In this document: in pieces, positions 12,030 to 24,439 of the stretch
Numbering within the stretch: position 1 is the stretch's first letter
How the letters are laid out: each line of letters starts with the position of its first letter
Source of the DNA: Solanum dulcamara
Taxonomy: Eukaryota > Streptophyta > Magnoliopsida > Solanales > Solanaceae
Assembly (NCBI RefSeq): GCF_947179165.1
Contig: NC_077245.1
Span: 21,799,740-21,863,739, forward strand
DNA length: 64,000 bases
Direction of reading: 5' to 3'
Translations under genes and position numbers: made by a program
The notes under the pieces: model-generated
The model's database searches: none
What the model was told of the DNA's origin: nothing
Seen by the model: the letters and a program-made list of their open reading frames with translations, nothing else

Positions 12030-12480
12030 TCACATGGTTGTGGCACCATACTTGCAAATTCATCCCATAGATCTTCAACTTTGAGAAATATGCTGAAATG
12101 CTATTAGTTCCCTGAACCATAGTTGCTATAGATATGTGAAGCTGATAAATTCGTGATATATTTACCTTGTCAAACCTTTCACAAAGATCTTTCCATACCT
12201 CATTTGCACTCATCTCATACATTATTTCTATGTGCAGCTCCTTAGTTACGGAGCTCATAATCCATCCTTGGATAATTGCATTGCACTCGTCGCATACATT
12301 ATTCTTGTGTGCAGTTCCTTAGTTACGGAGCTCCTAATCCATCCTTGGATAATTGCTTTGCACTTGTCCCAAAAATGACCCAACTCCACGCCAAAATTCT
12401 CCTTCTTCCAGGTGCCATCGATAATTTCCAGCTTGTTCTTTCTAAGCAATTGAATTTGCATGGCTCTGCTCTAAATAGAA
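12030..12480 (-). pseudogene. Copia gag fragment with internal 77-bp duplication
   Basis: The minus strand encodes a Ty1/Copia gag (UBN2/Retrotran_gag_2 type): WKKENFGVELGHF at the N-terminal side, then SVTKELH, VWKDLCERFDKV and AYFSKLK. A tandem duplication at 12,207-12,364 shifts the frame. The fragment ends at the truncated gypsy LTR at 12,029. A GCTATGATATCA at about 12,672 may be a decayed PBS (two mismatches), which would put the LTR of this element beyond it; that is weak. Confidence 0.75.
12207..12364. repeat. 77-bp tandem duplication inside Copia gag
   Basis: The words TTAGTTACGGAGCTC and ATCCTTGGATAATTGC each occur twice, 77 bases apart (for example ATCCTTGGAT at 12,264 and 12,341). 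Because 77 is not a multiple of three, the duplication itself breaks the gag frame. Confidence 0.88.
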
Positions 12481-14000
12481 TAATTTTCTAATCCTGTCAA
12501 CTGCATCGGAATAATAGTAGCTCTAGTAGTGTCTGAGAGATGTAAGAATAATGCATGGTTGTGATTAAATTTTGTACCGCCATTATTGGACTTTAACCTA
12601 ACTATTGATTGATTGGATCTAAGACTCAATTCTCACATACCTTGCACAAAACAACTCACATTCGTGGTTGTATGCTATGATATCACGTTACGTTAACTTT
12701 AACTCACAATGACACCTAACTCATCAATGTTAGTACTCCATTAATGCACTCATAGAGAAGTTTTCACATTTGAACGAAAAGAAAAAGAAAATGTATAATT
12801 GTCAAAGATATTTTCATATATACAATGGAACAATGTATATATGCACTGTGCACTGATTAACTAACTCCCCATTACCTAAGTATCCTTTTTACTCATTATT
12901 ATTAAATTGCCCCCTAACTATATTCTGTTAAGTGAGTCCCATTTCATGAAATTTTATACTCTATGTTGACGTTTTCGCAATTACTACACATATTGAGACA
13001 CTAATTAGTATTATTTTTTTTCTTTTTTACTTCTCCGGTAATCGCATATTATGGTTTAGAGGGTTCACTTTTATGGCTAGTAATTCAACAGATACTCTGT
13101 TGCGACATAGATATCAGATTTGGGTCGTGGCATTTAATCAAATGCATAAACTTTTTTCCTTTGAGAGTTATGGATTTCAATTCGATTCATCGTGTATATC
13201 GGTTTATGGCTTGAGGTTTTTAGATAAAAGAGAAGAAATTTGTTGCTCAAAGTTATGAAAATGCTTTTAAGAAAAACATGGAAGGAGAATAAAATAGGGA
13301 AGCGAAGTGCTTAATTGGATTATGTAAATGTGGATAGTTCGTAGTAACCTGCCTTGTACTCAACCAATTCATATAAAAAAACATTCTAGGATAATGCTAC
13401 GCTCAATGCGGAATTTCTGTTGAATTAGATTTTTTGAAAAAAATTTGAACCTAGCAGAAAAGGGATCTAAGCCTTCCCGCAAGCAATTAAACTACAACAG
13501 TCGCGATTATACTCAAAAGTGATGATAATGATCAAAGATTAGAAAATGACAAATTGTTACACTAGAGCCTCTTGTGTTCGAAAATTGCAATTATTGGACA
13601 ACCCACTTCTTGGATGAAGGGGTTCAAGTAGGACATAGAATGGGTCCTTACTACTCGAAGAAACAAGGACAAAGTTCCCCATATATAGCCCCCACAAGGA
13701 TGATAGGTCCATTCATTGCTGCCTTTCTGTGATTCATGATGCACCACCATTTCCAATGCTTTTTAGTGGTATTACAAGTATGAGTACTACTCCCCTCCTT
13801 TCCAAGCATTTCTTTAAAAAAATGAAAAATTGCCAAATATTTCTTTGATCATAAAAATTAATTAATATTTGGAAGATTAGTTTATAAATTTTTGATAAGG
13901 TCTCTCATCTTTTATATTGAATAATATTTGCTTGTAATATATAATTTTCTTTAGATTTGTAAATCATTGTCAATATATGATGTCCACATCACCTAACGTT
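12481..14000. other. Intergenic, no recognisable gene
   Basis: AT-rich. Small open frames at 13,073-13,258 (+) and 13,836-13,562 (-) have no motif I recognise. The stretch 13,560-13,790 is less AT-rich than its surroundings and may be an old gene or LTR fragment. Confidence 0.4.
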
Positions 14001-14130
14001 ACAACAACAACAATCCAGTGAAATCTCACAATGTGGGGTCTGGAGAGGGTAAAGTGTACGTGGACCTTACTCCTATCAAGGTAAGACAACTGTTTTCGAG
14101 AGACCCTCGGCTCAAAAGAAGCATAAAAAG
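14001..14130 (+). mobile_element. SINE-like short interspersed repeat
   Basis: Begins ACAACAACAACAATCC and contains GTGGGGTCTGGAGAGGGTAA and AGACCCTCGGCTCAAAAG. This word order is familiar from very abundant short repeats in Solanaceae that are usually classed with SINEs. The copy is short, has no clear poly-A or target duplication, and is probably truncated at one end. Confidence 0.5.
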
Positions 14131-14499
14131 AGGTCAAATAAGGCTAAGAAGTTCAAAGCGTTATGAAAAAGCAAATAACGAATAACGCAATTGTAGTAAT
14201 TGTGCTATTAGCAGTTTCAATTAAAGTATTGTGTTATAAATTTAGGATAATGTATTATTTAGTTCATTAAAAAATGATAATTTTGTGCCAAATTTATTTG
14301 TATATAGGATTATGATTTGTGATAATAATAATGAGTGTGATTAATAAAGGTTCTGTATAATTTGGAATTAGCAAGTATATTTGTTTGATATGATTGAATA
14401 TTTTTTGTAGTTTTAGAACTTATGAATATCAGGTATGATTCATATTTTTAATCCAAAAAAGGTGAAATATAGTTTTAAGAATTATAACACGCAAACACA

Positions 14500-14735
14500 C
14501 ACTACAATAAAATAGCTTTTAGCGGTAATAAATATGCATATTAATAATGAGTGTTATAATCTTTATCGGTATTAGTTAATTGTCATTAGATCCAATGTTA
14601 CTATAAGCTTTAGCGACATTTACAAAGTGTGTTAAATATAATTGTCACTAATAACGCCTCTAAAACTATATTTAGCAATAATTAAAATATTATTATTAAT
14701 CAATTATTTGCTAAAGATATTTTTTTATTGTTGTA
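14500..14735. mobile_element. CACTA-like miniature element, degenerate
   Basis: The left end reads CACTACAATAAAATAGC, very close to the CACTACAAGAAAA ends of plant CACTA miniature elements. It is followed by GCTTTTAGCGG, a usual subterminal word. The right end, TTTTTTATTGTTGTAAC, is a decayed inverted match. A 3-bp duplication is not evident. Confidence 0.45.
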
Positions 14736-15756
14736 ACATTTTAAAACTTCATCTATTATTTTTAAAAAAAAAAATTTAAAAATTTATTACTAAATGCTAG
14801 CTGAGTTTTGGACACCAATATATGTCTAAATTCTAAACTAAATATTAAAAGGTCCACAAATCACCTGATAAAACACAGAAATCGAGACCAGTACACATTG
14901 GTCAAAGGGTTCAACACGCATTTTCCTTGATAAGAGTTAACATGACAAAGTTACGATTGCATTGTCTTCCAATAAAACCTTTCTTCCATATTAATTAAAT
15001 TTTTAATTTTTTTTTTATTATTTAAAATTTAAAATGAATATTTGAAATTTTTTTATTTACCTTTTTCTTTAATAAAATTTGATATTTTTTTTTAAAAAAT
15101 AAATTACACTATTTATAAAATTACATTTATACTTTCACAAAAAATAATCATGAAAAGTAACTTTTTAAGACGGATTAAAAATAAAAATGTGTGGTGAAAA
15201 TTAGAATGACAGAGTTGGGAGTAATAATAATGTAATGTCAAAAAAGTAGAAACAAGTAGTAATTGTTTATTTGTTTTTATGGGTATATGAAATAGTTGAG
15301 CTTACTGAGTAAGATAGAGTTAGAGATTTGATTAATTAATGGAGAATTTTAAGAAATCAGATCCCAATGATACGAATGAACGGCTGATTAGGAAAGTGCC
15401 ATCCATTATGAAATCATGTCAACGTTCTAAGAGAATCATATCAATATTCTTTTATTTATTTATTTTGTAATTAAGCAAATTTTAAAAAAAAACAGGTGTA
15501 CATAAAGACAATTATTGGCAAGAATTAGGCACAGTTTTTCTTGGCTCCAGCGACCCACCAAATTCAATATAATGTTCATATTTCATAATGAAAATTATTG
15601 CTCAATATACTAGAAAATGTCATATATATCCTATTCAATTATTTCAATGATTAAAAGAAATTATATTCGTTTAAACACTGTTTTAATACTTTTTCCAACT
15701 ATATATTTTGCAAGAAGATTATAAACTTATGGCAATTGGATAGTATTTCCAGATTG

Positions 15757-15787
<31 letters not shown>

Positions 15788-17304
15788 GAGGAAAAAAACA
15801 ATATTTTGTAATCCTGTACTGAGACTCACCGAAAAGGTAATTGAACAATGATTGAGCTGTAAGCAATAATAATAAAATAATAATAATTATAACAACAGAG
15901 AAAACAGTAAGTATATATTTTCAAAAACTTAAAAGGAAAATTGTATATATTTTCTTCATTTTACATGTAAACTGTAAACCAATATTGTACAGCATAATTA
16001 TGTTTTTCTTTTATTGGGTTTCTTCAAGTTTAGTTAGGTGAAACAATTCTTGCCAAATGATTGCTCTTAAAACAATTGTTGGGATACCATATACAAGTTA
16101 CTGCGTGCTATTATATTTGATCAATTTCAAATATTATTACAAAAATTCTCTAGTATGAAAAAACAACATTAATAACTATAAAGATAGTGTTATTTTTATT
16201 TTTAAAAATGAAATAAATCGAAAATCATAAATTTTCAAAATATAAAAGGTGAGATGGAAGTTGTTTTTCAAATTCTGAAATGCAACTCCAAATTAAATTT
16301 GGAAAAATGGATAATTTCATATAACTCTAAGACACTACTAATAAATAAAGATTCAAAGAGAAGACAATTTAAACTTATCATAAAAGCAAGGGCTTTATGA
16401 CAATTAGGTATCCTTAATGGAGCTTTGCCAAATGGCATAATTTTAGCTGTCAAAATTTTATTAGGTTTGTATGTCGTTGAAAGTCATTATCTTTGTTTAT
16501 CCCTTTGGGTAGACCGCTTGTGTGTTATTTTTTAATTTAATATTATTTAATTCATATGAATACAATTGTATAAGTATTAAGGAGGCCCGATAGGATTAAA
16601 AAAAATAAGTTTCTTAGTCTTCTAAATTTAAGGAGCCTTATTTTTTTTTATAGCAATAACAAGTAACAATAATAAGCTATAGATTTTTTTACAAAAAAAT
16701 ATTGAGACTATTTATAAAAAAATATTATATAATATATATATAAGAGAACTATTAGAAGAAGTTTGACACATCTGGAGTAAAGATTAAATTGATTGATTAT
16801 ATTATCAATTGAAAAAGAATTATTAAGAGAATCAATTATAAAAAAAAAATTAATAATTCTGCATCTCAAAGAAGTAGAAGAATAAACTTAGTAAGAAAAA
16901 TATATTAGTTAATTTTTTAAAGTTTAAGGCTTCCATTCGTTTCGGTTTGGACCACTAATATGTTTGAACCGCCTATGATATTAAGAGTCCGTTTGGATGG
17001 ACTTATAAATTTTGGCTTTTAAGTAAAAAAATTATACGTTATAAATTTTAACTTATGATTTTTGGTTTTTTTTTCATTTGACTTAAAAAAAGTACTTAAA
17101 TTTACTTTTTTAATAAAATCAAACACTAAAAAACATTTTAAAGCTTTTTTGACTTTAAAACACTTAAAATAAACTAATTCATACATGCAATAAGTCACTA
17201 ACGTATCAAATCCCACCATAATTAATATTAAAGATAAGTGCGCTCGAACAAGAGTAAAACTAGAATTTTTACATTGTTTTTTTTCCCTTGAGCTTGAGAT
17301 GTTA
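14736..17304. other. AT-rich intergenic with (TTA)n tract
   Basis: No gene seen. A TTA trinucleotide tract lies at about 15,758-15,787. At 16,985-17,180 a stretch starting GAGTCCGTTTGGATGG looks like one end of another miniature transposon, but its partner end is unclear. Confidence 0.45.
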
Positions 17305-17599
17305 CCTCCTTCATCTTGAAATATTTATTGTGTTATTATTTACACATTTTTTTAAGAAATATTTTTTTCATGCATTTTTACTTGTTTATATTTAACTTAG
17401 CCCACCCCTTTAAGAAGTCATGAGTAAATGACAAATTTACCATATCATTATTTGAATATAACAAATTATGTTTTCTATAGTGAATAATAAGGATAAATTA
17501 GAAATCAAGTGAAAAATCACTTCTTAATTTTATAAACTAGATAAGTAAAAAAAACATTTATTTTTTATATAATGGATAAGTAAAATGAGACTAAAGGAG
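17305..17599. mobile_element. Stowaway-like MITE
   Basis: Flanked by TA on both sides (17,303-17,304 and 17,600-17,601). The left end is CTCCTTCATCTTGAAATA after one C, and the right end read inverted is CTCCTTTAGTCTCATTTT. TA target duplication, CTCC-type ends and a length of about 295 bp fit Stowaway (Tc1/mariner-related) MITEs. Confidence 0.65.
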
Positions 17600-17654
17600 T
17601 ATTGATTAGAAGGGATGTTTGATTATTTCACCCTCATTTATGCCTTAAGATATA

Positions 17655-17963
17655 CTCACTTCATCTTTCTCATATTACTTGTCCATATTATTAGAAATAA
17701 TTGTCCTAAATTACTTTTCAATTTACAAAATCAAGATAGAATTAATTAAAATATTTTTTGATCTACCCTTAAAAAAACTATAAATATTGTTGAATTTCAA
17801 AAAAGTTCCTCCATCGTTAATTTTGATATTGATGGAAAAGGTACATAAATCAAAATGTATTAAAAAGACTTAAAGAATAAATTAGTAAAATACTCTTCTT
17901 ATTTATTATTTCTTAAGAAACATGTAAAAAGCAAAGTGGACAAATAATTTGAGACGACGAAAG
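17655..17963. mobile_element. Stowaway-like MITE, second copy
   Basis: TA duplications at 17,653-17,654 and 17,964-17,965. The left end is CTCACTTCATCTTTCTC. The right end read inverted is CTTTCGTCGTCTCAAA, with the inner words ATTACTTGTCCA / ATTATTTGTCCA. It lies 55 bp from the previous MITE. A third, unpaired end (GAGATGGAGAAAGTA, about 18,150) suggests further nested copies. Confidence 0.7.
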
Positions 17964-18251
17964 TAAATATTTATGTTATTTATGTGTCATAATTGAGGTG
18001 TTTGTAATCTTCAAGAATAATTACTACTAAGAATAAAATGAGAAAAAATGATTAATTTTATTTTGAAGTTCTAAAACAATAACTCTTTAGAGATAAATAT
18101 TTGTATTAAAGACGATAAATATATTTAATAAGAAAAATAATTATTTTGAGATGGAGAAAGTATTGACTATACATGTTGATTACTTTTAATTCTAATAGAA
18201 AAAGAGATATAGGGAAAATAGCTTTTATTTTTAGGAAAAATTAGCCTTTCT

Positions 18252-18486
18252 TCTAAAAATATATGTCCATGTTATCCACAACCACAATTTGTTTTCACTA
18301 AATTTTGTTTCCACCATATTTGGTTTTCACTATTTTGTGTTTCCACTACAAATTGTTCTTCCTTTAGGCCTATAAATTGTCATTGTTGTAAGTATGGAAA
18401 ATATATAGAAAAGAAAAGAAAGCATAGATTACTCACTTACTCTCTCTTCCCTTTTTTTAATTTGGTTTATCATTTTATTCATAACA
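18252..18486 (+). repeat. Copia element A, 5' LTR
   Basis: A 235-bp LTR, similar along its length to 25,538-25,759, except for about 16 extra bases near 18,330. It contains CTTTAGGCCTATAAAT (likely TATA region), ends in ATAACA and is followed by CGTTATCAGCAC, the PBS type seen in many plant Copia elements. The first bases are TCTAAAA instead of TGTAAAA. Confidence 0.9.
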
Positions 18487-18647
18487 CGTTATCAGCACAA
18501 AATTCTAATTTTCTCTGGATAAATTAACTTCTATCTCAGGTATGATGAACACATAAATTATATTTTTATATCTAGTGGATCTATTGAAGAAAATTAATTT
18601 TAGTTGTCTTTGTTATTTCTAAATTAATTTCTATCTTAGTTTTCATC

Positions 18648-18961
18648 ATGTCAAATTCATCAAAATTTGAGTTTGTGGCACTTGACATTACCAGAAAAAA
18701 TTATTTGTCATGGATTAGTTGTTATGTCGGAAAAAGAATTTGCGTTGTGGATGGTCAAAATTGGGTGTCAACATTCGTGATGTTGAAATTCACCTTGACG
18801 CTAAAGGTCTTGGTGATACTATTAAACAAGGAAATAAAGCATCAAGCAAAGATAAAGCAAATGTCATGATTTTTCTCCGCCATCATATTCATGAAGGATT
18901 AAAAACTGAATATTTAACTGTGAAAGACCATCTTGAATTATGGACTAATTTGAAGGATCGG
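18648..18961 (+). pseudogene. Copia element A gag, N-terminal part
   Basis: The start codon at 18,648 opens MSNSSKFEFVALDITRKNYL, the usual N-terminus of Copia gag. A frameshift near 18,720-18,750 moves the frame to one ending LELWTNLKDR at the solo-LTR insertion. The next codons of the same gag are found after the insertions, at 21,658. Confidence 0.85.
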
Positions 18962-20062
18962 TGTCAAGACCCAAAATGGGCCATGAGTGTCACCCACACT
19001 TAACCTCCTAGGTGGAAGAACCAACGATACAAACCCCAACTAATAAATATAACAATAACGCAGAAGCTCAAATAAATACGTTTTTCCGAAACTCGAAAGT
19101 CATCACATGAATAACATCTAAATTCTAAAACTAAGTCTCGAATTATCAAACACCAAATAAATAAATAACATAACGTGTTCGAAAACTAAGGACACCATGC
19201 CATGACAAGAGGTTCCATCGTCAGCTAGAAGGATAGTTCACCCTACAATTTGATGAACTGGAGACCAACTAGAGCTGAGGTCGAGTCGAAGTCGGTGGAA
19301 CACTCGTTGCACTCCATAAAATAAAATAAGAAAAGATACAAGTAGGGGTCAGTACAGGACAATATGTACTGAGTAGGTATCATCGGCCGACTCAAAATAG
19401 AAATCAATATGCATAAAGTAATAGTGAGAAATCAACAACAACACTTAACAAGTGGCACCCAATGAACAATTACATCACCAGTCAACAACATCAAGATCAC
19501 ACATGAAGACTAAAGCCTCCACATCACACTCTTTTGAATGAGTCTTGGAGGTTGGGTAGTATGAAGTCATTTTAATTTGTTTTTCTTTAATATTATCGTG
19601 CCGGAACGTGACATCCGATCCAAATATATCGTATCGAAACGTGACACCCGATTCAAATATACCGTGTTAGAATATGACACCCGATCTAAATATAATTAAT
19701 TTATCATTCTTCATAATTACATTCCACTTTATTAACAATATTTCATCAAACCTTCTTTATTCAAAGCACCATTTTTGATAGGGCAAGTTCAAGATTATGG
19801 ATTTCACGGTCTCGGAATTTCAGACCAATCACAACAACATATCAACCATCCAAACCATAATAATTAAATGCATAGTAAACTTCACACATTACTCAATGAC
19901 TATCAATCGCTATTAAGAATCTATCTATGATATAAAATAAAACCATAACCTACCTTAACGGAAGACTCAAAAGTCAAGCAAGCTAATTCACCGGTGATTT
20001 CCCTTTCTTCGATGCCTCAGGAAGTTCCCAATCTAACAAGTATACAATATTCGTAAGTGAAC

Positions 20063-20107
<45 letters not shown>

Positions 20108-20990
20108 AGTGTGTGTGTGTGTGTATGTGTGTTTTTAACCTATATCGAACAACTCATCCAAATTTATAATCAAATTCCTAAGTTTTGATACCAATTAATA
20201 TGTCAAGTCTCATATTCCTAAATTCAAGTCTAGGGTTAAGTCTCAATTCCTCCAAATAACATAACTCTAATAAATTTTTTATAATATAATACTCTATTAT
20301 TTAATTACTTATCTCAATATATCAAAACTTGAATCATAATGTGATAACTAAACAAAATTAAAATCAAATCTACTAATTTATGAAAGCAGTAACTGCACTG
20401 CGAACACAAATTGTAACCCTAATCCATTCGCCTAACTATTCCATGCATAACGACACCAAATGGAAATCATTGGTATTATTACCTAATGACGACATTAAAT
20501 GCTTCTCCTCAAGCATATGTAGCCTACCAGTAACTAGCGTAGGTAATTACAACAACCAATTTTGACATAGCTGCTTACATTTCTCTCCATTCAATAATAC
20601 TAATAATAATTTAAGCCACTTACCTTTAGGATATCAACTTATAAAGAAATTGAAAGCTTTGGATGAGAATTTTTTTACATGAGCCACATCTTTCCTCTGA
20701 CATGTTCTTCGTCCGCCGCAGGTAAGTTTTTTTTTCTCTGTTAATTAGTTTCTTTTCTACTTAATTATGTATCAAAATTAATAAATTTTATCTTTTTCCT
20801 TTAATAATTGGTATAGAGTATTAATTAAATTAACACTTTAACCCACTAATTAAATAAGTTATCTAAGTTTTTCCCTCAACTAAATAACCATAGTTATCGA
20901 ATGGTACAAATACCTATTAAAATTTTACGAAATTAGTCTTTTATAAAATAAAAAGTTCTAGTTTTCAAAACGACCTACTGGGTCATTATA
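18962..20990 (+). mobile_element. Solo LTR of Ty3/gypsy type (2.03 kb)
   Basis: Begins TGTCAAGACCC and ends GGGTCATTATA (last two bases TA in place of CA). It is bracketed by the 5-bp duplication ATCGG at 18,957-18,961 and 20,991-20,995. No internal retrotransposon sequence is present, so it arose by LTR-LTR recombination. It contains three copies of a roughly 32-bp repeat with CGTGACACCCGAT (about 19,600-19,695) and a compound (AT)n(GT)n microsatellite. The same repeat words occur in the LTR at 63,034. Confidence 0.93.
20065..20132. repeat. Compound (AT)n(GT)n microsatellite
   Basis: About 30 bases of AT dinucleotide followed by GT with a few interruptions, inside the solo LTR. Confidence 0.95.
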
Positions 20991-20995
20991 ATCGG

Positions 20996-21649
20996 TAGGG
21001 GTGTACATGGACCGGGTTGGTTCGGATTTTTTACAAACCAAACCAAATCATTTGTGTCGGGTTATTAAATCTATAAACCAAACCAAATCAATAAAAGTCG
21101 GGTTTTTCGATATCAATTTTTCTCGGGTTTTTTGGGTTTTTTCATGTTTCTCGGATTTTTTGGGTTTTTTCGAATTTCTCGGATTTTTCATAGTATCTAA
21201 TAAAAAGCACAGAGCAATGCTTCTTAAATAGAGTTCTAGTACAAAATATCAACATATAAGATGGAGGCAGAACACTGTTTGAAGTTTTAACTTTATAATA
21301 TAACTTTATAAGATGGTTTTTTTTTTATATTATTTAGATGGGCTTCTCAAATCCAAATCTAAATGTAAGAAATAAAAAAAAATATGAAAAACTTTTAAAA
21401 ACTATTTATAAATTATATTTTAATAAATATTTTTATGTATAACATAATTTAAAAGTAGTATATATATAATCGGGTCGGTTTGGGTTCGGTGTGACTTTTT
21501 TTAGTTAAAATCAAACCAACCCTATAATGGTCGGGTTTTTTTTCCAAACACCAAACCAAGTCAAACCAAACCACTAGTCGGGTTTTTTTTTCGATTTGGT
21601 TCGGTTTATCGGTTTGGTGCGGTTTATCGGTTTGCCCTGTACAGTCCTA
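20996..21649. mobile_element. Non-autonomous hAT-like element, copy 1
   Basis: 654 bp. Ends TAGGGGTGTACATGG and, inverted, TAGGACTGTACAGGG. The 8-bp duplication ATAATCGG lies at 20,988-20,995 and 21,650-21,657. The 8-bp duplication and TAGGG-type ends point to hAT. Subterminal zones are packed with the words GGTTCGG, TCGGGTTTTT and ACCAAACC. No transposase is encoded. A second copy is at 47,037-47,638. The small plus frame at 21,001 is a by-product of these repeats. Confidence 0.88.
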
Positions 21650-21657
21650 ATAATCGG

Positions 21658-22497
21658 TATGACCATCTAAAACTTACGGTGTTACCGAAAGCTCGATATG
21701 AGTGGATACACCTTCGATTTCAAGATTTTAAAACTGTGACAGAGTAAAATTCTGTTATTTACAAACTAAGTTCCATATTAAAATTATGTGGCGATACTAT
21801 CACTGATGATGACTTACTTGAGAATTTTTTTTCCACTTTTCACGTTTCAAATGTGTTACTATAACAATAATATCGTGATAAAATATTTAAGAAATATTCT
21901 GAATTAATTACATGTCTACTTGTGACTGAATAAAATAACACTTTGCTGATGAAAAATCATGAAGCCCGTCCCACTAGGTCTGCTTCATTCCCTGAAGTGA
22001 ATGTTGTAGCAGCACATAATCAGCCTGAATAAAGACAAAATAATTATTGTGGGCGGGGCCGGGGACATGATCGTGGACGTGGTAGAGGATGAATCAATTA
22101 TCGTCACCATGGTGGAAATAAACATGAGAATAATAAATTTTCTCAAAATAATCATAAAATCATTATTTGCAACCGGTGTGGTCTAAATGGTCATTGGGCA
22201 CGTGATTGTTGTACGTCCGATCATTTTGTGAGACTTTATCAAGTCTCTCTTAAAAGAAAAGATAATAATGTGGAGACACACTTAAATTTTTGGAATGATG
22301 ATAATGAAGCAACTCCTTCAAATAAATATGAGCTGAAGACTTTTATGAGAATATTGACTGATCATTTAATTGGGGATAAGAATTATAAAAAAAGTTATTA
22401 TTTTCCTATTATGTTTGCTACTATGTTGTCCTTCTTAAATACTTTTCTTAAGGCATTATGTCTTACCAATTTCTATATTTTTAGTGAAATTTCTTAA
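21658..22497 (+). pseudogene. Copia element A gag, C-terminal part with zinc knuckle
   Basis: The frame resumes at YDHLK immediately after the duplicated target, showing clean insertion. Further on come a Gly/Arg-rich stretch (about 22,050-22,090) and a CCHC knuckle CNRCGLNGHWARDC (about 22,168-22,212). Several stops interrupt it. Confidence 0.82.
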
Positions 22498-22603
22498 GGT
22501 TTCTTATGTTGTTAGTTTTTCACATTCTTATAATATATCTTTTTATTTATGAAGAATATGAAAATTCCAGTCATCAATTGGATCCAAAATCAATTATGAT
22601 GAT

Positions 22604-23894
22604 ATGTGTCTTATCGATAGTACTACAACACATACTATTTTAAGAGATAAGAAATATTTCTCTTATTTGATTATGAAAGAAGCTAATGTTAATACAATAT
22701 CTGATAGTACAAGATTAATTGAAAGATTCGAAAAGGCTAAAGTTGTACTTATTAGAGGAATAAATTTGACAATTAATGAAACATTATATTGTAGTAAGTT
22801 TCAAAGAAACTTATTAAGTTTCAAAGACATTTATCAAAATGACTATAACATTGAGACAACAAATGATGAAAATAATGAATATCTTTATATTACTACAACG
22901 ATGTCGGGCAAGAAGTTTATACTTGAAAAATTACCTGCTCTTTCATCCGCCTTATATTTTATAAGTATTAGCATGGTTGAAACACATGTCATATATGATC
23001 GGTTGGGCCATCCCGATTCTAATATGATGCGCAAAATAATTAAGAGTTCACATGAACACTCTTTAAAGAACCAAAAAGTTATTTAATTTAAAAAATTCTT
23101 TTGTGTTTTATGTTCTCAAAGCAAATTGATTACTAGACTATCAGTAATCAAAGTGAGAATTGAATCTCCATTATTTCTAGAGCATAGACAAGGTGATATA
23201 TGTGGGTCCATTCACCCATCATGTGGACCATTTAAATATTATATGGTTTTAATAGATGCATCTTTAAGATGGTCACATGTGTGTTTATTATCAACTCGTA
23301 AAATGACATTTGTAAGATTACTTGCTCAAATAATTAAGTTAAGAGAATAATTTTCAGATTATGCAATAAAGACAATTCGTCTTGATAATTCTAGTGAGTT
23401 CACATCTCAGGCATTTAATAATATTATTTGACCACTGGGATAACAACTGAGCCTCATGTTGCTTATGTTCATACTCAAAATGGTCCAGCAAAATTATTGA
23501 TTGAACGCCTCCAATTAATTATTAGACCAATGCTTATGAGAACAAAACTTTCCATTTCATTAGGAGGTCATGTTATTTTGCATGCAACAAGTCTTGTGCG
23601 GATCAGACCACAAGTTATCATAAAGTCTCCTCATTACAATTGGCTTTTGGTCAGGAGCCAAACATGTCCCAATTTAGAATATTTAGATGTGCGTTATATA
23701 TTTCAATTGCTCCTACAAAACGTACAAAGATGGATCCCCAAAGAAGGTTGGGGATATATGTTCGGTATGAATCTCCTTCTATTATAATATATTTAGAACC
23801 TATAACTGGAGATTTATTTACTGCAAGATTTGTTGATTGTCATTTTGATGAATTAATATCCCCATCATTAGGGGAAGAAAAAATAATCAACTGA
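22604..23894 (+). pseudogene. Copia element A protease/integrase region
   Basis: 22,604-23,086 covers the protease region (CLIDSTTTHTILRDKKYF; the expected DSG/DSA triad reads DST) and the GAG-pre-integrase motif (DRLGHPDSNMMRKII). 23,126-23,350 and 23,428-23,894 cover the integrase core in several frames (GPFKYYMVLIDASLRWSHV, then FGQEPNMSQFRIFRC). Frameshifts and stops make it non-functional. Confidence 0.85.
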
Positions 23895-24439
23895 AAAAGG
23901 AAATAAATTGGAATGCATTATCACTATCTCATTTAGATCATCGCACAAATAAATGTGAACGGAAAGTTCAAAAAATAATTCACTTGCAGAATATTACAAA
24001 TCAACTGCCAGATGCAATCATTGATCTATCAAAAGTTACTAAATCTCATATTCCATCTACTAATGCTCCAATTCGAATTGATGTTCCAATAGAATAATTA
24101 ATTAATGTAAATGAGTCTAAATCATGCTTAAAACATGGTAGACCGTTTGGTTCCACAGATGAAAATCCTCAAAAAAAAAGGAGCAAACAATCAAGATGGT
24201 CATAATATGGAAGAACCTGCTCAAGAAGAGCAAGGAGAAATAACAATTAATAAAACTTGGAAGAGGTTGAGGCGCCTGAAAATAATAAAAAAAAATTAAT
24301 AAATTATATCTCATCAGGAAAACTATAGAACTGAAATAATGTAATTATCGATAATAGTTTTGTTTATAATGTTGCTATTGAAATAATGCAATAAAATGAG
24401 GATCTTAAATCAAAATTTATCGAGGAATATAGACAGAGG

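Noticed and set aside
13562..13836. Small minus-strand gene
   Set aside because: Two overlapping frames without motif; kept only as unassigned sequence.
21001..21231. Phe-rich plus-strand frame
   Set aside because: Product of TTTTTCGGGTTTTT repeats in the hAT element.
20996..21649. Mutator-type (9-10-bp duplication) reading of the hAT element
   Set aside because: With symmetric TAGGG...CCCTA-type ends both copies give 8-bp duplications, which fits hAT better.
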